Below, in pieces: positions 47,301 through 61,000 of a DNA stretch of 64,000 nucleotides (its first letter is position 1; each line of letters starts with the position of its first letter). The translations under genes were made by a program, and so were the position numbers. Source of the DNA: Cladopsammia gracilis (lineage: Eukaryota; Cnidaria; Anthozoa; Scleractinia; Dendrophylliidae); contig JAJGOT010000163.1 in assembly GCA_022457155.1 (NCBI GenBank), positions 392,001-456,000 of the forward strand, in the 5' to 3' direction. The notes beneath the pieces are model-generated. The model made no database searches. It was given only the letters and a program-made list of their open reading frames with translations, and was not told the origin of the DNA.

Positions 47301-50300
47301 CTCTTGACACGTTTCTGTGATAAATAGTGCGGAATAGTACTATTAGATTTTTTTTTTCTGTTTGGTTGTTTCTTTGATTGTTGTTGTTTTGGTTTCCGGG
47401 TGGTTAACTACTTAAACCCTATTTTGCCTGGGGTCATCTCTTTTAAGCAGTCAGTTGGCTATTACTTTTTTTAGGATGACCGCTCAATAGAGGTTTGACT
47501 GTATTTTCATATCGTGGAGATTTTGAGGAACGTGAAATTAGAAAAATTTCCACCAGTTTTCCGTGGAGTGGACTCTTATTTACCAGGATTTACATCATCA
47601 CATGGTCAAAATGTTCGCCGAGTGAGTCAGCAACAAATTTTGACCATGTGATGACGTAAATCGTGGTAAATAAGAGTCCACACCACGAAAAACCAGTGCA
47701 AATCTGTTTTTTACCACAATATTTAGAAAAAATTCAAGGAAAAATCGAAGACAGCTAAGAAAGAGCAAACGTTCGCAAGCGTTGTCTATAACTTGCATTA
47801 ATTGCGTGATGTTAGCGTCAGCACCGTGATGTTAGCGTCAGCACCGTTGTCTGCACTCTCATTTACCACCCGCGTCGACCAATCAGATTGCGAGATAACC
47901 GACAATTGTGGTTTTAAAATGTCCCTTTCGTTCTAAAAAAGGTACTTGACCTTAAACTGGGTACAATTATTACCGATAAAGATTACCGATATAGATACCT
48001 ATGTTTCTGGCTCAACAGGGATTTGTCGACTAACGATGTGAAGCGTTTACCATCAGAGATTTTTGGAAGTCTTACCAAACTGACACAACTGTAAGTGAGA
48101 CTCAACAGCTTGAATGAAACACATTCTCACATAGTTAGCTTCTCGATGGATTCATGCACTTTGTACGAGTTAGCTTGAGGACAGATTCATGTATTTTGTA
48201 TGAGTTAGCTTGAGGATAGATTCATGTATTTTGTGTGAGTTAGCTCGAGGATGGCTTCATGTATTTTGCATGATTTAGCTTATCGATGGATTCATGTATT
48301 TTGTATGAGTTAGCTTCTCCATGGATTTATGTATTTTGCATGTTTCATGGAAACACTTAGTAATCTTGAACACAAAGAAAACAATTTGTTGATTGTTAGG
48401 CTTCATTGGTAAACTTTGTGGGAATTAATCACAAAGGACACTCGAATAAAATTATTCCGAACATTACTGATGACTTTTCGTAAATACACAACAACGTGTT
48501 CTTTCTGTTGCGTGACATAAGAAAAACAAAGTAGATTAGGTTATTGTGAAAATGAGTTATACTGCCTCGAAAGCTTTTTTTATGTTGAAGTTATTTTTTT
48601 TTATTTCAAACAACACGTCCTTTGAAGAAAAGAATGGAACTATTTCATGTGAAGTCCAATGTACTTGATTTAAGTGGACCTTCCTATACGAGAGCTAGTG
48701 GCATACGTATCATTTTCATTCCATTAGCAAAGACATCATCGCTGACGATTAATTTATGACAGAATTATCGACATGGGTGGGTTCTCTATGCTGCACCTTG
48801 TTGTGGGGAAACCAAATTTGAGCTTCAAATGATTGTTTTATTATTATTGTTATTATTTATTAATTTTCCTTTTATTTTTATCTTTTTGCAGGTTGATGGC
48901 AGAAAACCAACTTGATGATCTCCCTAAAGACGTCTTCCATAACTTGACTAAGATAAAGATGTTGTAAGTGATGTTGATATTCAGTACTTAATGTAGTCAA
49001 GAGAGGATGAACTAACAGAACACATCCCCATGCCCCATGATATTTTCTTCAATCTATTTTAAGCTTCGCGTCACGCGGTGAAAGTTATTTTAGTTCTCGT
49101 CCCCATGGTCGCGCGGCCAATGATCAGGATCATATGTCATTCCGCCGTGGTCGCCGTCGTGTTGACGTCCAATATTCACGCAAATCGTAAATCGAAAGAT
49201 GTGATCCCGTTTCTCCTTGTGTTTTGTTATCCCGAGTGTCTAAAAATAGATTGAAAAAATTACCATTGAAAGAGGCCCATGTATGGGGGATTTGTTCTGT
49301 TAGTTCATCCTCTCTTGATGCAGTGGAAACGGCGACTACAGCCTGGTTTACACTGACTTTTCCTTTTGGCGCTGCTGGGAGAAAACTTGGTGCGGATACC
49401 TTTTTTACATCCAACAAAGTACATTTTCCTCAAATTAAAATATATATGATATTTATTTGCAAAATTATCCTGATTAACAAAATGCATGCCGTTATTTGGA
49501 AAACTAGTATTCAAGTGAAACTTTTAGTAACAAATTTGTAAGCAAGGAAATCGGTACTCTGCCACTGGAAAAAATGCTAAAAGAACATCACCTCTGCTCT
49601 TCATTTCGCCTTGTGAATTCAAACCTGCAGTCATGCTGGATATTGTTTAATAAAAATTTCTGATAATCATCAATAATTTGCCAAACTGCAGAGGAATGCC
49701 ACACCTTATTACTCATGCGCGTAGCGGCATGAGTTATAAAATGCCCTCCGTTTTTCTTTTTTTTATTACTCATGCTCGTAGCGACATGAGTTAAAAAATG
49801 GGCTCTGTTTTTTTTATTATTATTTTTTTTGGTGTCACGATTTTGCATGCACATTTATGCACGCATATTTTAAATTGGCACTTCCGGTTCATAGACTTCC
49901 TGTTTAGTGACTTCCGGCTACTCCCACTTCCGGTAAAACAGCGTTACTGAAATGTCACGACAGCATCTCCTAAAACCCTACTTACATTACTAATGTTGAC
50001 GTTAGGTATATATAAGACGTACAACAATCACTGGCTTCATTGTGGTACAGCCTTCATTTACAAAACATTCAATTGTAAAGAACGCAGTTTGCAGGAACGA
50101 TGACTAAATGAAAGGAGTAACTCTTCTTCATATCGGACATCTGCTTATCATGTTTAAAATATATCATAAAACTTTCGTACGCATGCGCATGAGTATAGGC
50201 TGCTTGCAGCCTCTTGTTTTTATTATTATTTTTTTTTTGGTGTCACGATTTTGCATGCAATTTGATGCATACGCATATTTTAAATTGTGCACTTCTGGTT

Positions 50301-51298
50301 CATAGCTTTGCCATTTAAACTTCCTGTTTAGTGACTTCCGGCTACTTTCACTTCCGGTAAAACAGCGTAACTGAAGTGTCACGACAGCGTCTCCTACAAT
50401 CGTACTTACATTACTAATGTTCACGTTAGGTATACATAAGACGTAAAAGAATCACTCGCTTCATTGTGGTACAGCCTTCATTTACAAAACATTCAATAGT
50501 AAACAACGTGGTTTGCAGGAACGATGACTGAATGAAAGGAGTAACTCTTCTCCATGTCGGACATCTTCTTATCATGTTTAAAATATATCGTAAAACTATC
50601 TTACGCATGCACATGAGTATTGGCTGCTTGAAGCCTCTTGTATTGGATTTAAAACGAATACTATATATGTGATCCATTTTTAAAAATGCTCGCTTGTTAT
50701 CTTATTTCTGAAACAAATCTTATTTTACTTTCATGTCATTTCAACACCTCAAAGAACAACATAGAACAACGGTTTGAGTATCTCCCTTGCTATAATTCTT
50801 GTTTTAAAGTGTTAAACAGGAAAACGATGTCTATGTATATAAATAAAATGTTTACATTAAAACAATTCTATTTTTATAATCTATTAGGAAATTGGACAAA
50901 AACAAAATAGAGAAACTTCATCCAGATCAGTTTCGCGGCTTGGTTGATTTGTACGATCTGTAAGTAATGTTGTTTGCAACTATCAAAATGTGCTTCAGGC
51001 CACAAGAAAATTCACTTGATAAACATGAGAATTCCAAAACTATATTCACATTTCGAAAACTGGATAATAAAATTGATATGTACGAGGGATTGAAAGGTAT
51101 TAATTTATGTTCATAATCATACGTTCTGCCTATAGAACTTGTTAATGGTGTCCATTTCCGTTTATAACTGACAAGTGTCTGATGAAATGAGATTCTAAAC
51201 TACGATTAAAATGGGTCACAGCAAGTGTCGCATACTGGAGATCCGACCGGGTGTCACGTGTTTGTTACGCAATATTCGGAGTCTTCTTACACACACAC

Positions 51299-51355
<57 letters not shown>

Positions 51356-52010
51356 CTTTTGGGAGATGTCAAATTAAAAATACAGGTGGTGGCCTAAACA
51401 CAGTGCCATCCAAGTCTATAATTATTTTTACTCGACTCTTTTTCACTAAATGATCATTCAAACTTTTCTTTCTCTTATTACAAAGGTATCTGTCGGAAAA
51501 CAACATCCAGAAACTACCCGAAAGGATTTTTGCAGGACTGAATATTTTGTCAATGTGAGTAGAAATACCTCTACCCTCTTTAGAACGGGGGAGGGGTGGG
51601 AGGGGCGGGAGGGGCGCAAAGTGCCTGCACTGACTTTGAATGAACGTTAATTACCTTAAAAGAATTTAACCAACAACTACAAACTCGTTGATTTTTTTTC
51701 TGAAATTTACCTGGAAACAATTTTCATTTTACATATTTCTGCTTTACGTGGGTAAATTTTTGGCGATATCCGACGGGTCAGAATGAACTCTTACATCAAT
51801 AACTTACGTGAACTATATTCCCTACCTTATGGAAAAAAACTCCACAATCTATACAAAAGCAATCATGCTTTCTAAAACTAACTGTTGTTCTTTTCAAGTG
51901 GAATTTGTATTATAATTGTAATTTATTTAACTCTTTCTATTATATATTTTAAGTATGTGTTCTATTTTGGCATAATGTTTTTGAAGACCGTTAATGATAA
52001 GGATGATTAC

Positions 52011-52066
<56 letters not shown>

Positions 52067-55000
52067 CTGCAGTAATATCTTTGACAATAAAATACCAAAC
52101 GTCACCAAGGAAACATTCAAAGACCTTTCAGGATTAAGATTTTTGTGAGTATTTATGTGTACCAAAACTTGAAAAAAATATCATGCACGACTTAAAACAA
52201 TTATAACTCTTTACAATGAAAGATCATTTTGGCAGTTTTCACTTATATTTGATTAATTTTTACTCCATTATGGTGCTTTTCGTAATTCTTGCGTCATATG
52301 ACGTTATCGTGTTACGTGAGGAATCCGCTACCTCTACCCCCCCCCCCCCCCCCCCCCCAAACCCGCCGGGTCCCAGAAGACCAAAAATGCCAGGTCTGAA
52401 TAGGATTAAGGTGAGTAGATACGAGGGGTCAAGTTACAGGAATATGTTGCAACATCAAAAATCATGTTAATTACACACTGAGGGGACCTGCATCAAATAC
52501 ATGGTTTTATATTTTTATCTAAGTGCAGTCTATTGGTCTATTGGTAGTTAGAGTACGAGAAATGAGCCAAAAAAATTGTGATATATTCTCACCGCGGCTA
52601 CCAACTAACAATGCCTCAGGATGTAATATTAAGATATGGGATAGGCCAGCCGAGGCGGTAGTGAGTAGGTAGCTCCCTGGAGCGTGCGCTATCATCGCTG
52701 CGGGGAGGAGGGAGGGGCGTACTTAACTAATCCTCCCCGAGCGCCATGTAAAGGACTTTTGAGGTTATGAAGGACTGATCGCACGAGAATAAGATTATAT
52801 AGCCAACAACGTGCCGGAGGTTGCGCAACCCATTCCCACGCTACCATTCTTGGGATTTAAAGTTACGTAATATGTTGAACTTCGCCATTGTTTGAAGGAA
52901 TAGTGATATATTCTCACCGGGGCTAACAACTAACAATGCCTCAGGATGTAATATTAAGATATGGGATAGGCCAGCCCTTCGGCTAAAGCTCCCTGGCAAC
53001 TCACAGGAAGCAGAGTGTGCTAGGAGAAACCAGAGTGGAAGCACCTAAACGCAGACTCTCGTCCTAAAACTCAGAAATAGGGTAAGCATGAAGAAGGAGA
53101 TAATGAAGATAATGTGTCCTCCTCCCATAACTCAGAAAATCCTCCCTCCTTGTAGGTAGACTTGCCGCAAACTAAAACCGGCAAAACGGACTTTGAGAAA
53201 ATCTATCCTTGTGGTAGCACTGATTTAATGGAAGGGATCCTTATAATAAGAAACAGGACAGAACAATAGTAACCGCGCTGTATGCCAAATTTGAGTATTA
53301 ACGGCTACCACCGATACAGGGGCACAAGGAAGTAAAGAGAACTGTAACTGTAACTGTAACGCAACCCGGGAAAGGCAACAGCCCTAGTTAGGATAACGTT
53401 GTAGAATCTTTTTCCCACCCCTGGACGTCGAAAGTCTGACTGTGAATGTCTGACAACTTCCAAAAACAAAAGAAACAACCAAAAGGTTTCGGTTTCCAAA
53501 AAGTACCGTGTTAGCCAAGACCGTAACCAATAACATGGAAACTTGATGTAATGGGGACACCGGGGCCGCCGCGCTTTGGGGTAACCCTACAGAATACCAG
53601 CAAGCAGACAAAACGTGGGCGCACAGCCTAATTCCGAGCACTGAGGAAAAAACATAGAAAGAAACACCGCTAAGAGATGGGTATAACCCCAAAGCGAAAC
53701 AACCCCGAAATACCCGGCCCGTTCAGGGACAGAGCAATGAAGGATATTAGACAATCCCTTCGAAGAAGCTTCGCAAAAAAAGGCCACCCACGGAAACAGA
53801 CAGAATACAAACTATAGACGGACACTAAAAGATAACACAGCATTAGAAAACAGACTAGAATTGATGTCCACTAAGGTCGGGCCTGGAAGAGCTCCCCAGG
53901 CAAACGCGTTGCTGGCGGAAAATTCCATATAGCAGCGCAAAACACATGCTCTTGTGGAAATTCCAATTAACAGCAAAAACAAGGCAGCCGTGAAAAATTG
54001 CAAAAGGCCGCGCAAATAAAAAATGCCTTGCCAAATTATGTAGTGAAAGGGTCCATTCCACAGCGCAAACATATGTGCTGGCGACAAATTCCATGACCAG
54101 CGCAAACAAATCCGTTAGTGAAAATGTCCCTTTAACAGCGTAAACAAACTAGTTCGCGAGAGCTCCATAGACCCGCGAGACAAATTTTCTAATGAAAAAA
54201 TCCGTTTAACAGCGCAAACATATTCGCTCGTGGAAATTCCAATTAGCAAGGAAAGCATACATGTATATGTTCGTGGAAATTCGCTTGACCAGCGCAAACA
54301 AATTTTTCTAGTGAAAAAGTCCGTTAAACGGCGTAGAACATATTCGCCAAGGGAAAACTTGATACAACCGCGTAAACACATTCGCTTGTGAGAAAAGGTC
54401 CATTTACCAGCGCAAACAATTTTGCCAGAGAAAAAAGTCCATATAACAACGTAAACAAGAGAAACACATACGCTCGTGAAAACTCCATACGACAGCGGAA
54501 ACACATACGCTTGTAAAATTTTCGTTAAACAGCGCGAACATATTCGCTCATGAAAAGTACCATATAACAGCGCGAGCGTATTCGCTGGTGAAAATTCCGT
54601 TAAACAGCGTAAACATATTAGCTCATGAAAGACCATCTAACAGCGAAAACATATTCGCTCGTGAAAATTCCATTAAACAGCGTAAACGGATTCGCCCGTG
54701 AAAATTCCATCTAACAGCGCAAACATATTCGCTCGTGAAAGTTTCATATAACAGCGCAAGCATATTCGCTCGGGGAGGTTCGGTATAACAGCGTAAACAT
54801 ATTCGCTCGCGAAAGTTCCATTAAACAGCGTAAACATATTCGCTCGTGATAATTCCTTCTAACAGCGCAAACATTCGCACGTGAAAGTTCCATATAACAG
54901 CATAAACATACTCGCTCGTGGAAGTTCCGTATAACAGCGTAAACATATTCGCTCGCGAAAATTCCATTAAACAGCGCAAACATATTCGCTCGTTAAAATT

Positions 55001-58000
55001 TTATCTAGCAGCGTAAACGTATTCGCTCATGAAAGTCCCATACAACAGCGCAAACATATTCGCCCATGAAAAGTACCATATAACAGCGCGAACGTATTCG
55101 CTAGTGAAAATTCCGTTAAACAGCGTAAACATATTGACTCATGAAAAGAACCATCTAACAGCACAAACATATGCGCTCGTGAAAGTTCCATATAACAGCG
55201 TAAACATGTTCGCTCGTGGAAGTTCCATCTAACAGCGTAAACATATTCGCTCGTGAAAATTCCATCCAACAGCGCAAACATATTCGCTCGTGAAAGTTCC
55301 ATATAACAGCGTAAACATATTCGCTCGTGAAAATTCTTTCTAACAGCGTAAACATATTCGCTTGCGAAAGTTCTAATTAAACAGCGTAAACAAATTCGCT
55401 CGTGAAAATTCCATCCAACAGCGTAAACATATTCGCTCGTGAAAGTTTCATGTAACAGCGTAAACATATTCGCTCGTGGAAGTTCCGTATAACAGCGTAA
55501 ACATATTCGCTCGTGAAAAATCCATCTAACAGCGTAAACATATTCGCTCGTGAAATTTTATCTGGCAGCGTAAACGTATTCGCTCGAGAAAGTTCCATAC
55601 AACAGCGTAAACATATTCGCTCGTGGAAGTTCCGTCTAACAGCGTAAACATATTCGCTAGTGGAAGTTCCATTAAACAGCGGAAACATATTCGCTCGTGA
55701 AAGTTCCATCTAACAGCGTAAACATATTCGCTTGCGAAAGTTCAAATTAAACAGCGTAAACAAATTCGCTCGTGAAAATTCCATCCAACAGCGCAAAAAT
55801 AACCCGGTTAAAATAACTCGGTAAAAAGTGAAATAACCGAGTTTATTTTTTTGAGCGGCCGCACTCTCAGAAGGTTGAACTTAAAACGTGAGAGATCGTG
55901 TTATCATTTGCTAGCGAGAGCTACACAAAACAATACGATTAATGAGCGAAAACAATACCTCTGCACGTGCATTTTTATATTGTTATAGTTAGTAAAAATT
56001 CCATAACAGCGCAAACACATTCGCTCAGTGAAAAAAATTCCATTACACAGCGTGAACATATGAGCTAATGAAAAAAAAAATTGTACGAAACAAGGCCAAA
56101 AGTAAGAAGCTACAGGAATGCGAGCGAAAAACTCCTAGCTAGTAAAAAACTAAAAGGCTTGCGGACCACAAAGGAAAGTACAATTCCCGACCTAACATAG
56201 AGAAAAGCGAAAAAAGATGGCGGCTGTTCATTTTACCACAATACCTTGCGGACCTAACACAGCACATAAGGCACAAAGAAAGCAAAAATTTTTACAGTAT
56301 TTGTTCCAGTACTACGGACAATGTGTAGACTAGGTTTGAAGATTTGATAACTTTTCTTTACATTTTTATGAACGTTGTTAAGGTTTTTGTGCGCTAAGAA
56401 TTAAGGGTAAATGTACCAGTCGCCATCTTTTTTCCTACCGAGGATTGGTTGATTACTTTCCCTTGGTGTTTAAGTTAACAAGTAAAGGTATTGTGATAAA
56501 CGTAAAACTGCAAAGGACCGCAAACGAAAATGCTGCTAATGATATACGTAGGATCTGCAGAAGACCTAACCAGCCAAAAAATAAATAAACATACAATAAA
56601 CTGCAGGGCTGATCTGACTACGAAGAAAAAGACTTTGCGAGTCACCATCACGACAGAAACCGATAAAGTAGGATCGCAACCGTGGACAGCTATTTCGTTG
56701 TTATTGCAACTCATCAGCACGGTGTAGCGAACTAAATTTTGCCGACAAGAAGCCAGCGCAAATAGAATTCACAATGACCCGTTCACCATATCAGGTTCTG
56801 TACTATGTACTCACTTTCACTCGAATTTCGCACTGCCACATCACGTGTTCCGAGGAACAAAGAGCCCATAGTGTCGCAAAGATGTCTCGCAAAGAAAAAA
56901 TGTAGATGGACAAAGCCGATCTGGACATTAAAACGCATGGACAAAACCATGCTCAAAGAACACAGCATATCGGATCTGTAAAGACCCACGGCCCCAAAAT
57001 ATATAAAAATAAAAGTAAAATCTGCAAAGGACCACAAACGATAATGCTGCTAATGGTATACGTAGGATCTGCAGAAGACCAAACCAGCCAAAAAAAAAAA
57101 CAAACAAACAAACATGCAATAAACTGCAGGGCTGATCTGACTACGTAGAAAAAGACTTTGCGTAGGTATCGTGGCATGGTTTTGACAAAAAAGGTCAAAG
57201 TACCCGTGACAGTACCCATGACAGTACCCACGACAGTACCCGTCACAGTACCCATGACAGTACCCGTCACAGTACCATGACACCACCCGTGACAGTACCC
57301 ATGACAGTACCCGTTACAGTACCCGTCACAGTACCCGTCACAGTACCCATGACAGTACCCATGACAGTACCATGACAGCACCCGTGACAGTACCCATGAC
57401 AGTACCCGTGACAGTACCTGTGACAGTACCCATGACAGTACCCGTGACAGTGCCCATGACAGTACCCATGACAGTACCCATGACAGTACCCGTGACAGCA
57501 CCCGTGACAGTACCCGTGACAGCAACCGTGACAGTACCCATGGCAGTACCCATTACAGTCCCCGTGACAGTATCCGTGACAGTACCCGTGACAGGACCCC
57601 TTTATGCTAAAAATGTAAATAATATACTACAGAAACATGAGTGGCAAATAACAGTAACAGCTGAGTTGATATTTCTCAATTTATTTGCAGATACATGCAT
57701 TACAACATGATGTATAATCTTCCTGAGGGCATTTTCCTCCATATGAAAAATGTAACAAGGATGTAAGATTATTAGTCGATAATATTATAAAAACTGGCTA
57801 AGAAACTCAGTTCCTTCAATCCTCGAACGTTCACTCAAACTTATACCCTAACGGTGTTACAAGAAGGGCGTGCAGCACCCCTAAATCCCCCCCCCCCCCA
57901 CCCACCACCGTTTGTGGTATTACCATATTTCGAAAATAATTTTCCTTTAATGAGTAACCTTTGATTTGCTGTACAAGATAAGGTAAACATTATGGGTTAC

Positions 58001-61000
58001 AGCGCGGTTGGGGATCTGCGAAGTCGTCTAAACATGCCATCTCGGATTTTACTGAAAACTCAAATTTATCTTAAAAATGCGGAAATGGAAAATATTGATC
58101 AATTTTATATCCATATGTTTTTAAATCCGACAATTCAAGAGGGAGATCCAAGTTGGTACTTTACTCATTAATGACGTCATATGACGTGACCACCCTATCA
58201 TGAAGAGGATATGACTGAGGGGTCCCAGCAATTCAAACTTCCCTGTACTACGGGGGGGGGGGGGGTATCAATTTGCTGGTACATCCAATTGTTAATCCAA
58301 TGCATACGACTGTCGCTTATATCAGAAAACAATATTGTTTCCCAATATTTTTAAACTTCAATATATCTGTAGCTAAATTTTTGAAAGCCATGCCACTCTG
58401 AGGAAGCGTTCGGGAGTGTGTTTTCCTTGTTGTCTCTCTTTCTCTTCTGTGATTTTCGGGCCGATCGAGATAAAAAGAAAAACTTGTTTGAGCTAGTTGT
58501 AGTGCAAATTGCTACAATTTTCATCAACCATGTTTTCAAAAAACCAGCTATGCGTTCAGAGTAAGCTACCGAAACAAGTGCTTAAGTAATCTGAATTTAC
58601 CAATATTCTATGAAATGCACCCTTCATGATCAGTTGAAGAAAGTACGCCAAGTACATTATCCACAGTATTATTGTGGCCAGTAGGAGGGGTTCATTAGTT
58701 ACATTCCAAGTACCCCCACCAGCCTGTGGGTTAAACTTTTTTTGTGTACTTGTGTTTTCTTCTTGCATTGCAGAACCCTTGATAACAATGTGATGTGCTG
58801 CCATGTGGAATTCAAACAGGACGCGGACTGCGTTTTTGTCTGGAATGACAATTTCGCAAACTGCGATACCATGTTTCGCCGACAAGGTCCAAGAAGGTGC
58901 TTATGGGTAATTGGCATCACCTCTTTGTTCGGAGCTGTCTTTGTGCTTGTTTGGCGTACTCTCTTTAAAGAGAAAAACGTCGCACAAAACATAATGCTCA
59001 TGCACGTGGCAGTGGCAGATGGTTTAATGGGGGTGTATTTGCTTATCATTGGCGTGAAAGATGCAGTGTGGTCAGGTGTTTATTATCTCCATGACTACCA
59101 GTGGAGAACTGGTTTGCCATGCCAAATAACGGGAGGAATTGCTATTATGTCGAGTGAGGTGTCGCTTATTGTTCTGTCCCTTCTATCCGTTGACAGATTA
59201 AAGCACATCGTGTTCCCATATCGTTTCAGATCACTCGGCCGAAAGAAGACCCATGCCTTGTGCTTCAGCATATGGGCGATTGGGTTTCTTATTGCTTTCC
59301 TCCCCACTTTCGGCATACGCTATTTCCATGACCCTGTCAATGGTATTCTCTACTATGGAAAGTCTGTGGTCTGCTTGCCTCTGCATCTTTACCCCGAATT
59401 CATATCAGGTTGGGAATACGCTGTTGGTGTCTTTGTTGGCTTAAATCTGCTCTTTGTTACCATTATCATTGTTGCTTATTCCATGATAATGGCTAAAACC
59501 TGCTTGTCAAAATGGCGTCTCAACCGTCAAGGCACGAAAAGAGAGAAAAGAGCCAGAGCCGAGAGGTCCAATACAAAAAGAGAAAAATCTCTTGCCAAGC
59601 GGGTGGCAGTCATCATCCTAACCGACTGTGCCTGCTGGATGCCGATTATCGCGATTGGACTGAGGTCAGTGTTAGAGAAGGGCTTCGACGTACCGGGGGA
59701 CATAGCTGCTTGGGTTGCTGTTTTCATACTTCCAATCAACTCAGCCGTAAATCCATTTCTGTACACCATCTCGACCCCGCAGGTATGAAGCAGTTTTCTC
59801 TCTTATAATATAAACATTTAAAATTATTACAAATGCTATGGCACTCGTTCCATTCTTGCTGTCTTTCATATAGATTATATAAATTTAACACAAATGAAGA
59901 CAAACCATTGCTATTTTTGTCTGACACCTATATTTCGAGCACATTCAGTCCTCTTCTTCAGGGTGACTAAAAAACCGTTACAATCATCGTATTACAATAT
60001 TCAAACTGTTGAATTAAAACACCGCCAGCAAGCACGCGCAACAAAGAAAATACTGTTAACGCGCGAGTGTACCCGCGCGCGACTTTTTGTTTTGAAAGTA
60101 AAAGCCGTCATTATCATTAAGTCCATGGGGCGCCAAGGTCCTCAGTTTGTAGATCCACTGACCCTCCCTGTCCCGCAATTCATTTTCTCCCTTGACATGC
60201 GCACAATTCTTGGATAGATAGTGGATTAAACGGCTAAAATATCGATAAATATCTTTGCACCTTAAATGTTAAGTGGACATCATGTTTGAAATTCCCTTGC
60301 ACTACTAACGCAATGCAACATCTTACAAATTATCTAAAATGGGTCTCATTATTTCTAATACGTGCAACAAATAATAACGATGGGGCGTCTACGATTTGCA
60401 GACAGTGGGAAAACACTACTTTAACACCTATTTAAGTGTAGCTGAATGATGCGCAAGCAGCGGAGTCTACAAGTACAGTTGCCCAGTTTCCTAAATGACA
60501 TAATTAAACAACCATATGTCCAGAAACAAGCTACGTAACAAATACGTGCGTGGACATACAGCCAGAATCGAGAATGTTGTTATTGATAAATTACACAATT
60601 AATAATTCACTCAGGTACGAGGAGCCTTGACAGACAAAATCCGAGGACTGTGGAACTTTTTCCGAGGCTTTTTCCCACGCGGTCAGAATCAGGATCAGGA
60701 TCAGGATCAGGATCAGGCTCAGGTTCAGGATCAGGAAGGTGCAACTGACATTTTTGTTATATATTTTCATACAATCATGGATAATTTACATAACACAAAA
60801 GTAAATATGAGCTTAACCCTAAGCAACAGTTTCTGCAACACCCCCGTAGGTAGAATACTAGTCCATCACAGGGTGACCTAGTTTATATACTATGAAGTGA
60901 CTAGGAGTATTGCTACTCCCCCCTGGATGTAATGCTAGTCCATGATAGGGTGACCTGGTTTATATACTATGAAGTGGCTAGGAGTATTGCTACTCCTCCC

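Noticed and set aside
49130..49541. Overlapping frames of about 100 codons on both strands in an intron
   Set aside because: No splice signals or LRR pattern, no recognisable domain, and composition like the surrounding intron.
53812..55709. Several minus-strand reading frames of 80-170 codons with repeating SRANMF and HERICLRC peptides
   Set aside because: They come from a 37-bp tandem array open in every minus frame; the peptides rotate with the frame and show no domain.
56953..57710. Reading frames of VTVPMTVP or MGTVTGTV type on both strands
   Set aside because: Artefacts of a 12-bp repeat without stop codons.
59894..60217. Plus-strand frame of 107 codons after the transmembrane exon
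   Set aside because: It lies in the intron between the TM7 exon and the helix 8 exon, and its sequence resembles retroelement terminal repeats rather than a protein.
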